A stretch of DNA of 64,000 nucleotides, taken from assembly GCF_900091555.1 (NCBI RefSeq), contig NZ_FMCX01000004.1:62001-126000 (forward strand). Reading direction: 5' to 3'. Position 1 is the stretch's first letter; every line of letters begins with the position of its first letter. Source of the stretch: Micromonospora mirobrigensis. GTDB lineage: Bacteria > Actinomycetota > Actinomycetes > Mycobacteriales > Micromonosporaceae. Shown piece by piece: positions 26,246 through 34,174 of the stretch. A model generated the notes under the pieces. It made no database searches and was not told where the DNA came from. It saw nothing but the letters and a program-made list of their open reading frames with translations. The position numbers and the translations under genes are program-made.

Positions 26246-26824
26246 ATGGCCGAGACCTTCGCAGACCAGGACCTGATGACCCTGCAGTCCATCGCGCGCG
26301 GGGCCGGTATACCGGACACCGAGCGCATGCCGCACGACGAACTGGTCGACATGCTGCGGCGGGCCGGTCTGGCCGAACCGGACGGCCGGCCGGTCGACAC
26401 CAGCATCGCCGATCCCGGTGATCCGGGCACCGACGCCGGGATGTATCACGCCCGCGGCGCCGGACGCCGCGAGTCCGCCGGTGGCGTGGGCGCCCAGACC
26501 GGCTGGCCGGACCAGCCCACCCGGGATCCCGCCCACCTGGCCGGGTTGCCGCGCAGCAGCCTGACCCTCGGCGACGAGAGCACCGGCGGCATGGCCGCCG
26601 AGGAGGCGATCGGCGCCCGACCCGGGGAGTCCCGCATCGACGACCGCAGCCGCGGCGCCCGCGGCGTCCAGGGCGAGGTGCGGGACCCGGCCGACCTGGC
26701 GGGCCTGCCGCGCAGCAGCCTCACCCTGGGTGACGAGAGCACCGGTGGGCTCGCCGCCGAGGAGGCGATCGGCGCGCGACCCGGCGAGTCCGACACCGAG
26801 ATCGACGACCGCACGCAACGCTGA
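26246..26824 (+). CDS. Small acidic protein with Rho-N-like head and two tandem 37-residue repeats
   Basis: A 192-residue protein. Residues 9-42 (QDLMTLQSIARGAGIPDTER and the following HDELVDMLRRAGL) resemble the SAP/Rho N-terminal helix-extended fold that binds nucleic acid or peptides. Residues 93-129 and 146-182 are two copies of one unit containing LAGLPRSSLTLGDESTGG and AAEEAIGARPGES, differing at only two positions. The protein is probably partly disordered. GGAAGG precedes the ATG at 26246 by 6-8 bases. Function unknown; stress-related low-complexity proteins of this style occur in actinomycetes. Confidence 0.65.
   Translation: MAETFADQDLMTLQSIARGAGIPDTERMPHDELVDMLRRAGLAEPDGRPVDTSIADPGDPGTDAGMYHARGAGRRESAGGVGAQTGWPDQPTRDPAHLAGLPRSSLTLGDESTGGMAAEEAIGARPGESRIDDRSRGARGVQGEVRDPADLAGLPRSSLTLGDESTGGLAAEEAIGARPGESDTEIDDRTQR
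26522..26791 (+). repeat. Two in-frame 111-bp direct repeats
   Basis: Copies at 26522-26632 and 26681-26791 encode the 37-residue units of the preceding gene. They are separated by a 48-bp linker encoding an Arg/Gly-rich stretch. Only two residues differ, so the duplication is recent or kept uniform. Confidence 0.85.
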
Positions 26825-26886
26825 GGCGACCGCCGCGCCGCCCCGGGGGTACGCCACCCGAGGCGGCGGCAGCGTGCGCCCCTAGG

Positions 26887-27366
26887 GTGTGCGACGTGTT
26901 GTCGCAGATCCGGGGCCTGTCACGCCACTTCACGCAGGACAGCCTGCGGTCGTACCTGCTGGAGCGTTCGGTGCGCCGCGACGACGGCTGCCTGATCGTG
27001 CACGGCTACGGCGGCCGGCGGGGCGTACCGCAGAAGGTCGCCGGCCGGGCCTGGGCGCACATCGCCGCCTACGTGGTGTTCGTCGGCGGCTACGACCCCG
27101 ATCTCGATGTCGGGCACCGCTGCGGTACGCCCGACTGCATCGAGCCGGCCCACCTGCACCAGGTCGCCCGGGCCGACACCTGCCGCAACCGCACCCGGGC
27201 GCCGCAGTGCCGCAACGGCCACGACCGGGAGATCGACCCGGGCACCGGCGCGTACCGCCGGGTGTGCCGGGAGTGCAACCGGCAGGCGCAGAAACGGTGG
27301 CGGGACCGCCAGTCCGCCGAGGTGGCCCGGGCTCGGGCCGAGTACGGGCGTTCCGCGATCGACTGA
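26887..27366 (+). CDS. HNH-type nuclease-like protein
   Basis: A 159-residue protein with an HNH zinc-binding loop: VGHRCGTPDCIEPAHLHQVA, then CRNRTRAPQCRNGHDRE and RVCRECNRQAQKRWRDRQ, giving several CxxC/CxxxC pairs. This resembles the HNH_3 or zinc-binding-loop proteins of actinophages and homing endonucleases. AWAHIAAYVVFVGGYDP precedes the HNH region, as in that family. Whether it is a host protein or a phage remnant is unclear. GTG at 26887 or 26896 may be the start. Confidence 0.75.
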   Translation: MCDVLSQIRGLSRHFTQDSLRSYLLERSVRRDDGCLIVHGYGGRRGVPQKVAGRAWAHIAAYVVFVGGYDPDLDVGHRCGTPDCIEPAHLHQVARADTCRNRTRAPQCRNGHDREIDPGTGAYRRVCRECNRQAQKRWRDRQSAEVARARAEYGRSAID

Positions 27367-27394
27367 GCCGTCAGGGCGGGCGGCCCACCCCGTT

Positions 27395-27544
27395 TGCACC
27401 AACGTAATCCCTTACGACAAAGAACTGTCATTATGATGTACCGCCGTTACGTCCGGTTTGTCCCGTCTATTTATTGGATTACTGTTACTGGCTATCTATT
27501 TATTCGGGCCAGCGGTGGGATGGGCGCGTCGCTACGGTGATCGG
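27395..27544 (+). promoter_or_regulatory. AT-rich upstream region and predicted promoter of the methyltransferase gene
   Basis: About 27395-27515 is markedly AT-rich (runs such as TTATTGGATTACTGTTACTG) against a very GC-rich background. TACGGT (27533-27538) is a -10 match ending 6 bases before the GTG at 27545, predicting a leaderless mRNA. The region could be translated from a TTG at 27458 as a membrane-like helix, but its codons are unlike the genome's. Confidence 0.45.
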
Positions 27545-28324
27545 GTGGAACGCAATGAGCGGGAGCGGCACGCATCGGCGTTCGGGACGGCGGCCACGGC
27601 ATACGACACGCACCGACCGGACTACGCGGTCGACGCGGTGCGGTGGGCGCTCGAAGGCGCACCCGGTCGACGGGTGCTCGACCTGGGGGCGGGCACGGGG
27701 AAGCTCACCGGGACGCTGACCGCGCTGGACGCCGACGTCACCGCGGTGGAACCGGACGCGGCGATGCTGACCGAGCTGCGGCGTTCGCTGCCGGACGTCG
27801 CCGCGTACCAGGGCGGCGCCGAGGCGATCCCGCTACCCGACGGCAGCGTCGACGCCGTGCTGGCCGGCAACGCCATGCACTGGTTCGACATGACCGTCGC
27901 CGGCCCGGAGATCGCCCGGGTGCTGGCTCCCGGCGGCGTCCTCGCCGGACTCTGGAACACCCTGGACGACCGGGTCGGCTGGGTCGCCGAGCTGGCCCGG
28001 GTCGCCGGCAGCGCCGCCATCGGCCCCCGCGACACCCCGGAAAGCTGGCGGATCGAGACCGCCGGCGCGCACCTGCCCCGCGACGGCGGCGCCGCCCGGT
28101 TCGACTCGCCCGAACAGGCCGAGTTCCCGCACGGTCAGCGCCGCACCGCCGACACGCTCGTGGCGACCCTCGCCACCCGGGCCGGGATGCTGGTGATGCC
28201 GCAGCGGCAACGCCAGGCCGAGCTCCACCGGATCCGCGCCTTCCTGGCAGACACCCCGCAGACCGCGGACGGCGAGTTCACGCTGCCGATGCTGACCTGC
28301 GTGCTGCGGGTCCGCCCCCGGTGA
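27545..28324 (+). CDS. Class I SAM-dependent methyltransferase
   Basis: A 259-residue methyltransferase of the UbiE/Methyltransf_11 type. Motif I is VLDLGAGTGKLTGTL, followed by AVEPDAAMLTEL (acidic ribose-binding residue), AEAIPLPDGSVDAVLAGNAM and HWFDMTVAGPEIARVLAPGG. The AFGTAATAYDTHRPDY opening is typical. The chemical target is not evident; related proteins methylate small molecules. GTG at 27545 fits both the promoter and homology. It converges on the DUF1992 gene. Confidence 0.9.
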   Translation: MERNERERHASAFGTAATAYDTHRPDYAVDAVRWALEGAPGRRVLDLGAGTGKLTGTLTALDADVTAVEPDAAMLTELRRSLPDVAAYQGGAEAIPLPDGSVDAVLAGNAMHWFDMTVAGPEIARVLAPGGVLAGLWNTLDDRVGWVAELARVAGSAAIGPRDTPESWRIETAGAHLPRDGGAARFDSPEQAEFPHGQRRTADTLVATLATRAGMLVMPQRQRQAELHRIRAFLADTPQTADGEFTLPMLTCVLRVRPR

Positions 28325-28331
28325 ACGGCGC

Positions 28332-28820
28332 TCAGCGCCGACGCCAGGGCAGCCGCCACCTCCGCAGAGGCCTCGCCGGCGCCGGCGGCACCGTCTCGGC
28401 GACGCCCGCGGTGGCGACCCGCTGAGCCGCGCGCCGCTCCCGGTCGGCACGCCAGCCGGCCAGCACCGCCTCCACGCCGACCGGCCGGACCACCACCCGG
28501 GGCCCGGTCGGGGTACGCAGCCACTCGACCACCTGCCGGTTGAGGTCGGCCACGAACGCCCGCACGGACTGCTCGGTCGGCAGGTCCCGCACCTCGTCGG
28601 GGAGCTGCTCGATGCGCCGGCGCAGCTGCAACGGGGTGGGCAGCAGCAGGTCACCGGGGAGCTGCTCGCGCTCCAGGAAACTCTTGATCCACCACGACTC
28701 GTCGTACGGGTCGTTGTGGCCGGGGATCGGTTTGCCCATGCCGGGCAGGTTGTCGAACTCGCCGCGCGCCTGCGCCTCGCGGATCTTCGCCTCGACCGCC
28801 GCTTCCCACCCGTCGATCAC
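28332..28820 (-). CDS. DUF1992 (DnaJ subfamily C member 28-like) protein
   Basis: A 162-residue protein that begins with the conserved IDGWEAAVEAKIREAQARGE, then FDNLPGMGKPIPGHNDPYDE and WWIKSFLEREQLPGDLLLPT, diagnostic for the DUF1992 family. The C-terminal 50 residues are basic and variable (RRWRLPWRRR). Cellular function is not established. GGAGG seven bases before GTG at 28820 fixes the start and excludes a low-complexity extension. Confidence 0.9.
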   Translation of the reverse strand: MIDGWEAAVEAKIREAQARGEFDNLPGMGKPIPGHNDPYDESWWIKSFLEREQLPGDLLLPTPLQLRRRIEQLPDEVRDLPTEQSVRAFVADLNRQVVEWLRTPTGPRVVVRPVGVEAVLAGWRADRERRAAQRVATAGVAETVPPAPARPLRRWRLPWRRR

Positions 28821-28961
28821 GCCGCCACCTCCGCGATCCACCGTATCCGGGCCTCCGGAAAGGGTGCAGCGTTCACCGGGCACCCGGCATTCCCCGCGAC
28901 CGGGCGCAACGGCGGTCCGGGGCGTACATTGCCGGCAGAGCGGGTTGCGGAGGAGGCGCGG

Positions 28962-29372
28962 GTGCGGGACTGGCTGATCGGCCTGGCGGTGGCGGTGGCC
29001 TGCCTGCTGGCCAGCTGGGCGCTGTTGGTGCTGCTGGCCAGGCGGCTGCCGCCGGGCATCCTGCGTGACCTGGCGGCGTTCATCCCGGACTGCCTGACCA
29101 CCGTACGGCGGCTGCGCGCCGACCCCCGGGTGCCCCGCAAGGCCAAGGTGGCGATCGTGTTCGCCGGGATCTGGCTGGCCAGCCCGATCGACCTGATCCC
29201 GGAGTTCCTGCCGGTGATCGGACCGCTCGACGACATCGTGGTGGTCGCCCTGGCGCTGCGCTACGCCGGCCGGCAGGTGCCCCGGGAGGTGCTGCTGGCC
29301 GCCTGGCCGGGCGAGCCCCGGCTGTTGCTGCGGCTGCTCGGCCCGGCCGGTGAGCCGACGCCCGCCGGGTGA
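28962..29372 (+). CDS. DUF1232 (YkvA-like) membrane protein
   Basis: A 136-residue protein. A hydrophobic N-terminal helix (LIGLAVAVACLLASWALLVL) is followed by the DUF1232 core RLRADPRVPRKAKVAIVFAG and PIDLIPEFLPVIGPLDDIVV, where the DLIPEF...DD signature is diagnostic. It has a strong GGAGGAGG ribosome site before GTG at 28962, and its stop overlaps the downstream GTG (GTGA), so the two are one operon. Function unknown, possibly membrane integrity or a small-molecule exporter partner. Confidence 0.9.
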   Translation: MRDWLIGLAVAVACLLASWALLVLLARRLPPGILRDLAAFIPDCLTTVRRLRADPRVPRKAKVAIVFAGIWLASPIDLIPEFLPVIGPLDDIVVVALALRYAGRQVPREVLLAAWPGEPRLLLRLLGPAGEPTPAG

Positions 29373-30094
29373 GCGGGGTCGAGGCGCTGCTGCTGGCCGC
29401 GGTGGCGGCGTGTGCGTTGTCGCTGCTGTCGGCGGTGACCGGTTTCGGCGGCGGGGTGCTGCTGCTGCCGGTGTTCACCGCGCTGTTCGGTCTGCGGGTG
29501 GCGGTGCCGGTGCTCACCCTGGCCCAGCTGTCCAGCAACGGCGCCCGGGTGTGGGTGAACCGGCGCGAGCTGCACGGGCCGCTGGTCGCCCGGTTCGCCC
29601 TCGGGGCGGTGCCGCTGGCGGTGGCCGGGGCGCTGCTGCTGGCGCACGCCCCGCTGGCCGGGCTACGTCGGCTGCTCGGGGTGTTCCTGCTGGCGGTGGT
29701 GGCGTGGCGGCGGTGGCGGCCGCGTGCGCCGCGTACCCGGGCGGGTGCGTTCGTCGCGGTGGGCGCTGCCTCCGGCCTGGGGTCGGCGCTGCTGGGCTCG
29801 GTGGGACCGCTGACGGCGCCGTTCTTCCTCGGTTACGGGTTGACCGGCGCCGCGTACGTGGGCACCGAGGCGGCGGCCGCGGTGACCCTGCACCTGGCCA
29901 AGACCGCCGGTTACGCCGCCGGTGGGCTGCTCGACGGCCGGGTGCTGGCGTTGGGGGCCGCGTTGACGCCGGCGACGGTGCTCGGTGCCGCGTTGGGCCG
30001 GCGGGTGGTGGCGCGGATCAGCGACCGGGTCTTCGTGACGCTGGTCGAGGTGGGGCTGGTCGTGGCCGGGGTGCTGCTGCTCACCGGGGGCTGA
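29369..30094 (+). CDS. TauE/SafE-family membrane transporter
   Basis: A 241-residue protein with about seven to eight membrane segments, matching the TauE/SafE family of anion exporters (sulfite, sulfonates, sulfoacetate). The repeated motifs TGFGGGVLLLPVFTALFGLR and SGLGSALLGSVGPLTAPFFL are the two family half-domain signatures. Coupled to the DUF1232 gene by GTGA. The substrate is not shown by context. Its 3' end overlaps the convergent acetyltransferase gene by 14 bp. Confidence 0.88.
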   Translation: MSGVEALLLAAVAACALSLLSAVTGFGGGVLLLPVFTALFGLRVAVPVLTLAQLSSNGARVWVNRRELHGPLVARFALGAVPLAVAGALLLAHAPLAGLRRLLGVFLLAVVAWRRWRPRAPRTRAGAFVAVGAASGLGSALLGSVGPLTAPFFLGYGLTGAAYVGTEAAAAVTLHLAKTAGYAAGGLLDGRVLALGAALTPATVLGAALGRRVVARISDRVFVTLVEVGLVVAGVLLLTGG

Positions 30095-30635
30095 ACCGGC
30101 GCACGTGCCGGTGCCCGTCGAGTGGGAACGGTGGGCGGGCCGGCAGCACCTCGACGAAGTCGTACCCGGTCTTCTCGGCGACCCGGCAGGAGGCCGGGTT
30201 GTCGACCTGGTGCAGCAGCTCCAGGTGGGACAGGCCGGTGGCGGCGAACCGGGTGAACGCCCAGTCGGTGACTGCGGTCAGCGCGCGTGGCGCGACACCC
30301 CGGCCGCGGGCCGCGGCGGCGGTCCAGTACCCGACCTCGGCGTGCGGCCGGCCGGGCAGCACGTTCTTCAACACCACGCAGGCGACCAACCGGTGTCCCC
30401 CGGCCTCCGGCTGACAGACGGCGAAGCTGAAGCTGCGGCCGGCCGCCCAGGCCTGCCGGTTGCCGTCGATCCAGCGCCGCGCCTCGGCGGGCGTGGTCAA
30501 CGGCTGGCGCGCCCGGGAGCGCAGCCCGGGATCGCGGTGCGCGTCGAGCAGCGCGGGTACGTCGTCGAGGCGCCAGCAGCGCAGCTCGAGCTCGGGGCCG
30601 GACGCGGCGCCGGCGACCCGCAGGGTCACGGACAT
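30081..30635 (-). CDS. GNAT-family N-acetyltransferase
   Basis: A 184-residue RimJ-like acetyltransferase. ELRCWRLDDVPALLDAHRDP at the N-terminus, EVGYWTAAAARGRGVAPRAL carries the acetyl-CoA loop, and LELLHQVDNPASCRVAEKTG followed by YDFVEVLP is the family C-terminal core. It probably acetylates an amine on a small molecule or protein N-terminus; specificity is unknown. ATG at 30635 gives MSVTLRVAG. The gene is alone on its strand between two convergent or codirectional neighbours. Confidence 0.88.
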   Translation of the reverse strand: MSVTLRVAGAASGPELELRCWRLDDVPALLDAHRDPGLRSRARQPLTTPAEARRWIDGNRQAWAAGRSFSFAVCQPEAGGHRLVACVVLKNVLPGRPHAEVGYWTAAAARGRGVAPRALTAVTDWAFTRFAATGLSHLELLHQVDNPASCRVAEKTGYDFVEVLPARPPFPLDGHRHVRRFSPR

Positions 30636-30702
30636 CTGTGCAGTGTGCCCGGTGACCGGCGCCGGGCGCAGCCCCCGATCCGCCATGCCGGGGGTGCCGG
30701 TT

Positions 30703-31212
30703 CTACAGGGCGTCGGGCTGCCCCAGCGCGGGGTGCTTCTCCCCCGGCGCGGCATGCCAGGTGGCGGTGTCGGGCGCGACGGTGGTGTCGATCCGCAGCC
30801 GGGACCAGTCGTCCAGCTCGGGCAGGGCGTCCGGGGCGAACCAGCCGACCTCGAGGGACTCGTCGCCGTCGGCGGTCGGGGCGCCGCCGACGGGCCGGCA
30901 GCGGAACCACACGTTGAGGTATTCGCAGGCGTCCCCGTTGGGGTAGACGACGGGGTGGGTGGCGACCCCACCGACCCGCTCGATCTCGACGTGCACGCCG
31001 GTCTCCTCCAGGACCTCGCGCAGCACCGCGTCGGCGGGCTGCTCCCCGGGGTCGATCAGGCCGGCCGGGATCGACCAGCGGCCGTTGTCGCCGCGGCGGG
31101 CCAGCAGCACCCGGCCGGCGTCGTCGCGGACCACGGCGCTGACGCCGGGGAGTAGGAGCAGGTCGTGCCCGATGTGGGCCCGCAGTCGGGCGATGTACGG
31201 GGAGATGGTCAT
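30703..31212 (-). CDS. NUDIX hydrolase
   Basis: A 169-residue pyrophosphohydrolase. The Nudix box GX5EX7REVXEEXG is intact: GLIDPGEQPADAVLREVLEE followed by TGV. Upstream LLPGVSAVVRDDAGRVLLAR and downstream CEYLNVWFRCRPVGG complete the fold. Substrate (nucleotide sugar, oxidised nucleotide, ADP-ribose) cannot be told. ATG at 31212 overlaps nothing; the SDR gene ends 9 bases upstream, so it may be the third gene of that operon. Confidence 0.92.
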   Translation of the reverse strand: MTISPYIARLRAHIGHDLLLLPGVSAVVRDDAGRVLLARRGDNGRWSIPAGLIDPGEQPADAVLREVLEETGVHVEIERVGGVATHPVVYPNGDACEYLNVWFRCRPVGGAPTADGDESLEVGWFAPDALPELDDWSRLRIDTTVAPDTATWHAAPGEKHPALGQPDAL

Positions 31213-31221
31213 CGACGGATG

Positions 31222-32058
31222 CTAGCCGGCGCGGTCGCGGTGTCGCCGTACCATGCCCGCCGCCAGGGGCGCCGCGTCCAGGTAGCCGGCGGCGATCCGG
31301 GCGTTGACGGTACGGCGCACCACCCGGTCGGCCAGCGCCGGCGCGTGCCGGGCCAGGGCCAGCTCCAGCCGTCCCCGCCGGGTGGTGGCCACGTCCCGGG
31401 GTGCCCGTCGGGCGGTCGCCGCGTGCACGACGGCGGCGACCACCCCCTCGACGGGTTCCAGGCGGGACACGCCCTGCAGCGACAGTCCGGCGTCGGCGGT
31501 GCTGTCGTGGATCGGGGAGGCGACCATGCTCGGGTAGACGACGCTGACCCCGACGTGGCTGCCGACCTCGTGGCGCAGCGCGTCGGCGTAGGCGACCAGG
31601 GCCCGCTTGCTCACCCCGTACGCGGCGGCCAGGGGCAGCGGCAGCACCGCCATCCGGCTGGCCACGAAGACCACCCGGCCGCGGGCGGCGACCAGGTCGG
31701 GCAGGGCCGCGGCGGTGGCCCGCCAAGCGCCGAGCAGGTTCACCTCCAGCTGCTGGCGGACCACCTCGCCGGGGGGCAGCTCGGCCGGGGCGGGCCCGCC
31801 CACGCCGGCGTTGTTGACCAGCAGGTCCAGTCCGCCGAGCCGGTCCACGGCGGCGCGGACGGCGGGTTCGACGGCGGCCGGGTCGGTCAGGTCGCAGCCG
31901 ATCACCGGCGCTGCGGCGGCGGTGCCGGGGTGCCGGTCCAGGCCGACGACCCGGGCACCGGCGGCGAGCAGCGCGGCGCAGAGCTGTCGTCCGAAGGTGC
32001 CCTGCGCGCCGGTGACGATGATTCGCCGACCGGACAGGTCGGCGCGGCGCCGGGTCAC
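31222..32058 (-). CDS. Short-chain dehydrogenase/reductase
   Basis: A 278-residue SDR. Cofactor site IIVTGAQGTFGRQLCAALLA, NNAGVGGPAPAELPPGE, and catalytic Ser/Tyr/Lys in VFVASRMAVLPLPLAAAYGV followed by SKRAL. It starts with GTG whose bases overlap the monooxygenase stop codon (GTGA), so the two are translationally coupled. The pairing with a flavin monooxygenase resembles alcohol/ketone catabolic pairs (SDR oxidises, monooxygenase makes the ester), inferred only. Confidence 0.9.
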   Translation of the reverse strand: MTRRRADLSGRRIIVTGAQGTFGRQLCAALLAAGARVVGLDRHPGTAAAAPVIGCDLTDPAAVEPAVRAAVDRLGGLDLLVNNAGVGGPAPAELPPGEVVRQQLEVNLLGAWRATAAALPDLVAARGRVVFVASRMAVLPLPLAAAYGVSKRALVAYADALRHEVGSHVGVSVVYPSMVASPIHDSTADAGLSLQGVSRLEPVEGVVAAVVHAATARRAPRDVATTRRGRLELALARHAPALADRVVRRTVNARIAAGYLDAAPLAAGMVRRHRDRAG

Positions 32059-33392
32059 GACGACACCGCCGGGAAGTTCACGCCGCGACCCCGGGCCGCC
32101 CGGCGGGTACCCCCGGTCAGTTCCCGGCCCAGCTGGGCGAGGTAGGCGTCGAAGTCCACCCGCATCGCCGGGCGCCGCTGTCCCCAGCGGGCGGTGGCGG
32201 CGCGCAGCTCCGCCCGGATGTCGGCGTGCTGGGCGGCCGGGTCGGGCAACGCGTACCGGCCGGCGAGGTGCGCGGCGACCAGCCGGGCCTGCGCCTCCAC
32301 CAGGGGAAACGCCGCGCCGGTGGACTGCATCAGCCCGACGAACGTCAACCCGGGCAGGTCGGGGTGAAACACGTGCCGGTACAGCGGCAGGGTCTCCGGG
32401 TCGCCGCCGAGCAACCGCGGGTCCAGGAACGGCAGCTCCACCCGGTAGCCGGTGCACCAGAGCACCAGGTCGACCTCGTCGGTGCGGCCGTCGGTGAAGG
32501 TGACCCGGTGGCCGTCGAAGCGGGCGATGCCGGTGCGGGCTTCGATCTCGCCGTGGGTCAGCCGGGTCAGCAGCCCGTCGGAGAGCGTCGGGTGGTCCTG
32601 GAGGAACCCGTGGGCGGGGGCGGGCAGCCCGTAGCGGGTGGGCGCGCCGACGGTGGTGGTGAGCATCCGCTGGCTGACGCGTTGGCGCAGGCGCCACGGC
32701 AGCCGCCGGGCCAGGGCGCCGTTGAGGGTGTCCGACGGGCGACCGAGCAGGTACTTGGGCACGACCCAGACGCCGCGGCGCAGCGACAGCAGGGTACGGC
32801 TGGCCGCGTACGAGGAGTCGACGGCGATGTCCATGGCGGAGTTCCCGCCGCCGACGACCAGCACCCGCCGCCCGGTGAGCTGCTCGGGGCCGCGGTAGGC
32901 GTGGCTGTGCAGCTGCTCGGCGGCGCACTCGCCGGGCACGTCGGCGGGGGGCTTCGGCACCCGGTTGTGGCCGTTGGCGACGACCACCGCGGCGACGGTG
33001 ACCTCGACGGGCCCGTCGGGGCCGGTGGCGTGCACCGTCCAGCGGTCCCCGGCCCGGGCGACCCGGTCGACGGTGTGTCGCAGCCGGATCGTCTCGCGCA
33101 GACCGAACCGGTCGGCGTAGTCGCCGAGCCAGCCGGCGACCCGGGTGTGGTCGGGATAGTCGGGCCAGTGCGCCGGCATCGGATGGTCGGCGAACTCGGT
33201 GCGCCCCCGGCTGGTGTTCAGGTGCAGGGTCCGGTACGCCGGCGAGCCGGTGGCGCCGTACACCCACAGGCCGCCGACGGTGTCGGCCGCCTCGAAGCAC
33301 ACCGCCGGAACCCCGGCGTCGGCGAGGGCCTTGAGGGTGGCCAGGCCGGCCGCACCCGCGCCGATCACCGCCACCGCCGGCTGTCCGCCCAT
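32055..33392 (-). CDS. Flavin-containing/Baeyer-Villiger-like monooxygenase
   Basis: A 445-residue NAD(P)H- and FAD-dependent monooxygenase. The FAD site is VAVIGAGAAGLATLKALADA, the FMO/BVMO-type link FADHPMPAHWPDYPDHTRVA, and the NADPH site VLVVGGGNSAMDIAVDSSYA. LVLWCTGYRVELPFLDPRLL is the family C-terminal motif. ATG at 33392 has GGGGAG five bases upstream; an upstream ATG at 33410 has no ribosome site. A TetR operator copy lies 19 bp upstream. It is coupled to the SDR gene. Substrate unknown. Confidence 0.9.
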   Translation of the reverse strand: MGGQPAVAVIGAGAAGLATLKALADAGVPAVCFEAADTVGGLWVYGATGSPAYRTLHLNTSRGRTEFADHPMPAHWPDYPDHTRVAGWLGDYADRFGLRETIRLRHTVDRVARAGDRWTVHATGPDGPVEVTVAAVVVANGHNRVPKPPADVPGECAAEQLHSHAYRGPEQLTGRRVLVVGGGNSAMDIAVDSSYAASRTLLSLRRGVWVVPKYLLGRPSDTLNGALARRLPWRLRQRVSQRMLTTTVGAPTRYGLPAPAHGFLQDHPTLSDGLLTRLTHGEIEARTGIARFDGHRVTFTDGRTDEVDLVLWCTGYRVELPFLDPRLLGGDPETLPLYRHVFHPDLPGLTFVGLMQSTGAAFPLVEAQARLVAAHLAGRYALPDPAAQHADIRAELRAATARWGQRRPAMRVDFDAYLAQLGRELTGGTRRAARGRGVNFPAVSS

Positions 33393-33410
33393 CACCACTC
33401 CCCTGCCCAT

Positions 33411-33432
33411 AATCCAACGACTGTAGGATAAT
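33411..33432. promoter_or_regulatory. TetR operator copy 1 (monooxygenase promoter)
   Basis: AATCCAACGA, CTGTAG, GATAAT. ATCC-N10-GGAT gives the dyad. It matches operator copy 2 at 17 of 22 positions and lies 19 bp upstream of the monooxygenase start, between that gene and the TetR stop codon. Confidence 0.7.
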
Positions 33433-33453
33433 GGGCCGCCGTCGGTCGGCGCG

Positions 33454-34113
33454 TCAAGCCCCGGGTGCTCCGTAGAGCCCGTCGAGGAGGCGGTGCACGA
33501 AGGCGCGGAACTCCCGCCGCTGGCGGGCCCGCGAGCCGTCACCGGCGGCGAGCGCCACCACGTGCCCGTGCACCGCCCAGACCAGGCTGCGCACCGTCAC
33601 GTACGGGGTGGGCTCGACCAGCGCGCCGGTGGCCGCGGCGGCGTCCAACAGCTCGGCCACCAGGCGGTACAGCGGCGCGGCGTACCGCTGGTCGAGTTCG
33701 GCGTGCCGCTGCGGTTCCAACCAGCGGCGCAGCCACAGCGCCGTGGTCTCCGGCCGGTCCTCCAGGAAGTCCACGAACACGTCGACCAGGCCGTGCAGCG
33801 CCGTCAGCGCCGCGGTCGGGCCGGCGTCCAGGGCCGCCCGGGCCCGGCCGGCCGCCGCCTCCAGAGCATGCCGCTCGGCGGCGAACACCCGCGCGAAGCA
33901 GGCGTCGTAGAGTTCCGCCTTCGTACCCGTGTGGTGGGCGACCGTGGCCACGTCGACCCCGGCGGCCGCGGCGACCTCCCGCAGCGTGACGGCGTCGAAG
34001 CCACGGCCGGCGAACAGCGCGGTCGCCGCGGCCAGCACCACCTCCCGGGTGTCGCGGGTCTCGTCGCGGCGAGGCCGGCCCGGACGTCGTCGAGGCATGG
34101 TCATGGACGCCAT
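33454..34113 (-). CDS. TetR-family transcription regulator
   Basis: A 219-residue regulator. The N-terminal HTH reads FAGRGFDAVTLREVAAAAGV and then DVATVAHHTGTKAELYDACF. The C-terminal ligand domain contains DVFVDFLEDRPETTALWLRR. One operator copy lies at each end of the gene, so it very probably represses the monooxygenase/SDR operon, itself, and the divergent symporter. Three in-frame ATGs (34113, 34104, 34098) are possible; AGGGG before 34113 supports the first. The ligand is unknown. Confidence 0.88.
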   Translation of the reverse strand: MASMTMPRRRPGRPRRDETRDTREVVLAAATALFAGRGFDAVTLREVAAAAGVDVATVAHHTGTKAELYDACFARVFAAERHALEAAAGRARAALDAGPTAALTALHGLVDVFVDFLEDRPETTALWLRRWLEPQRHAELDQRYAAPLYRLVAELLDAAAATGALVEPTPYVTVRSLVWAVHGHVVALAAGDGSRARQRREFRAFVHRLLDGLYGAPGA

Positions 34114-34122
34114 TGTGCCCCT

Positions 34123-34144
34123 ACAATCCAGCATTCGTTGGATT
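34123..34144. promoter_or_regulatory. TetR operator copy 2 (regulator/symporter divergent promoter)
   Basis: On the minus strand: AATCCAACGA, ATGCTG, GATTGT; AATCC and GGATT form the dyad. It is 10 bp upstream of the TetR start and 31 bp upstream of the symporter start, suited to control both. Confidence 0.7.
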
Positions 34145-34174
34145 GGCGGGCGGGAAGCCCAGGAGGAGGCGGCG

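Noticed and set aside
23477..26824. An open frame of more than 1000 codons on the plus strand
   Set aside because: It runs out of phase through the reductase and the 491-residue gene; only its last 192 codons, from the ATG at 26246, look coding.
27458..27544. N-terminal extension of the methyltransferase as a membrane helix
   Set aside because: TTG start, AT-rich codons unlike the genome, and a good -10 placed just before the GTG at 27545.
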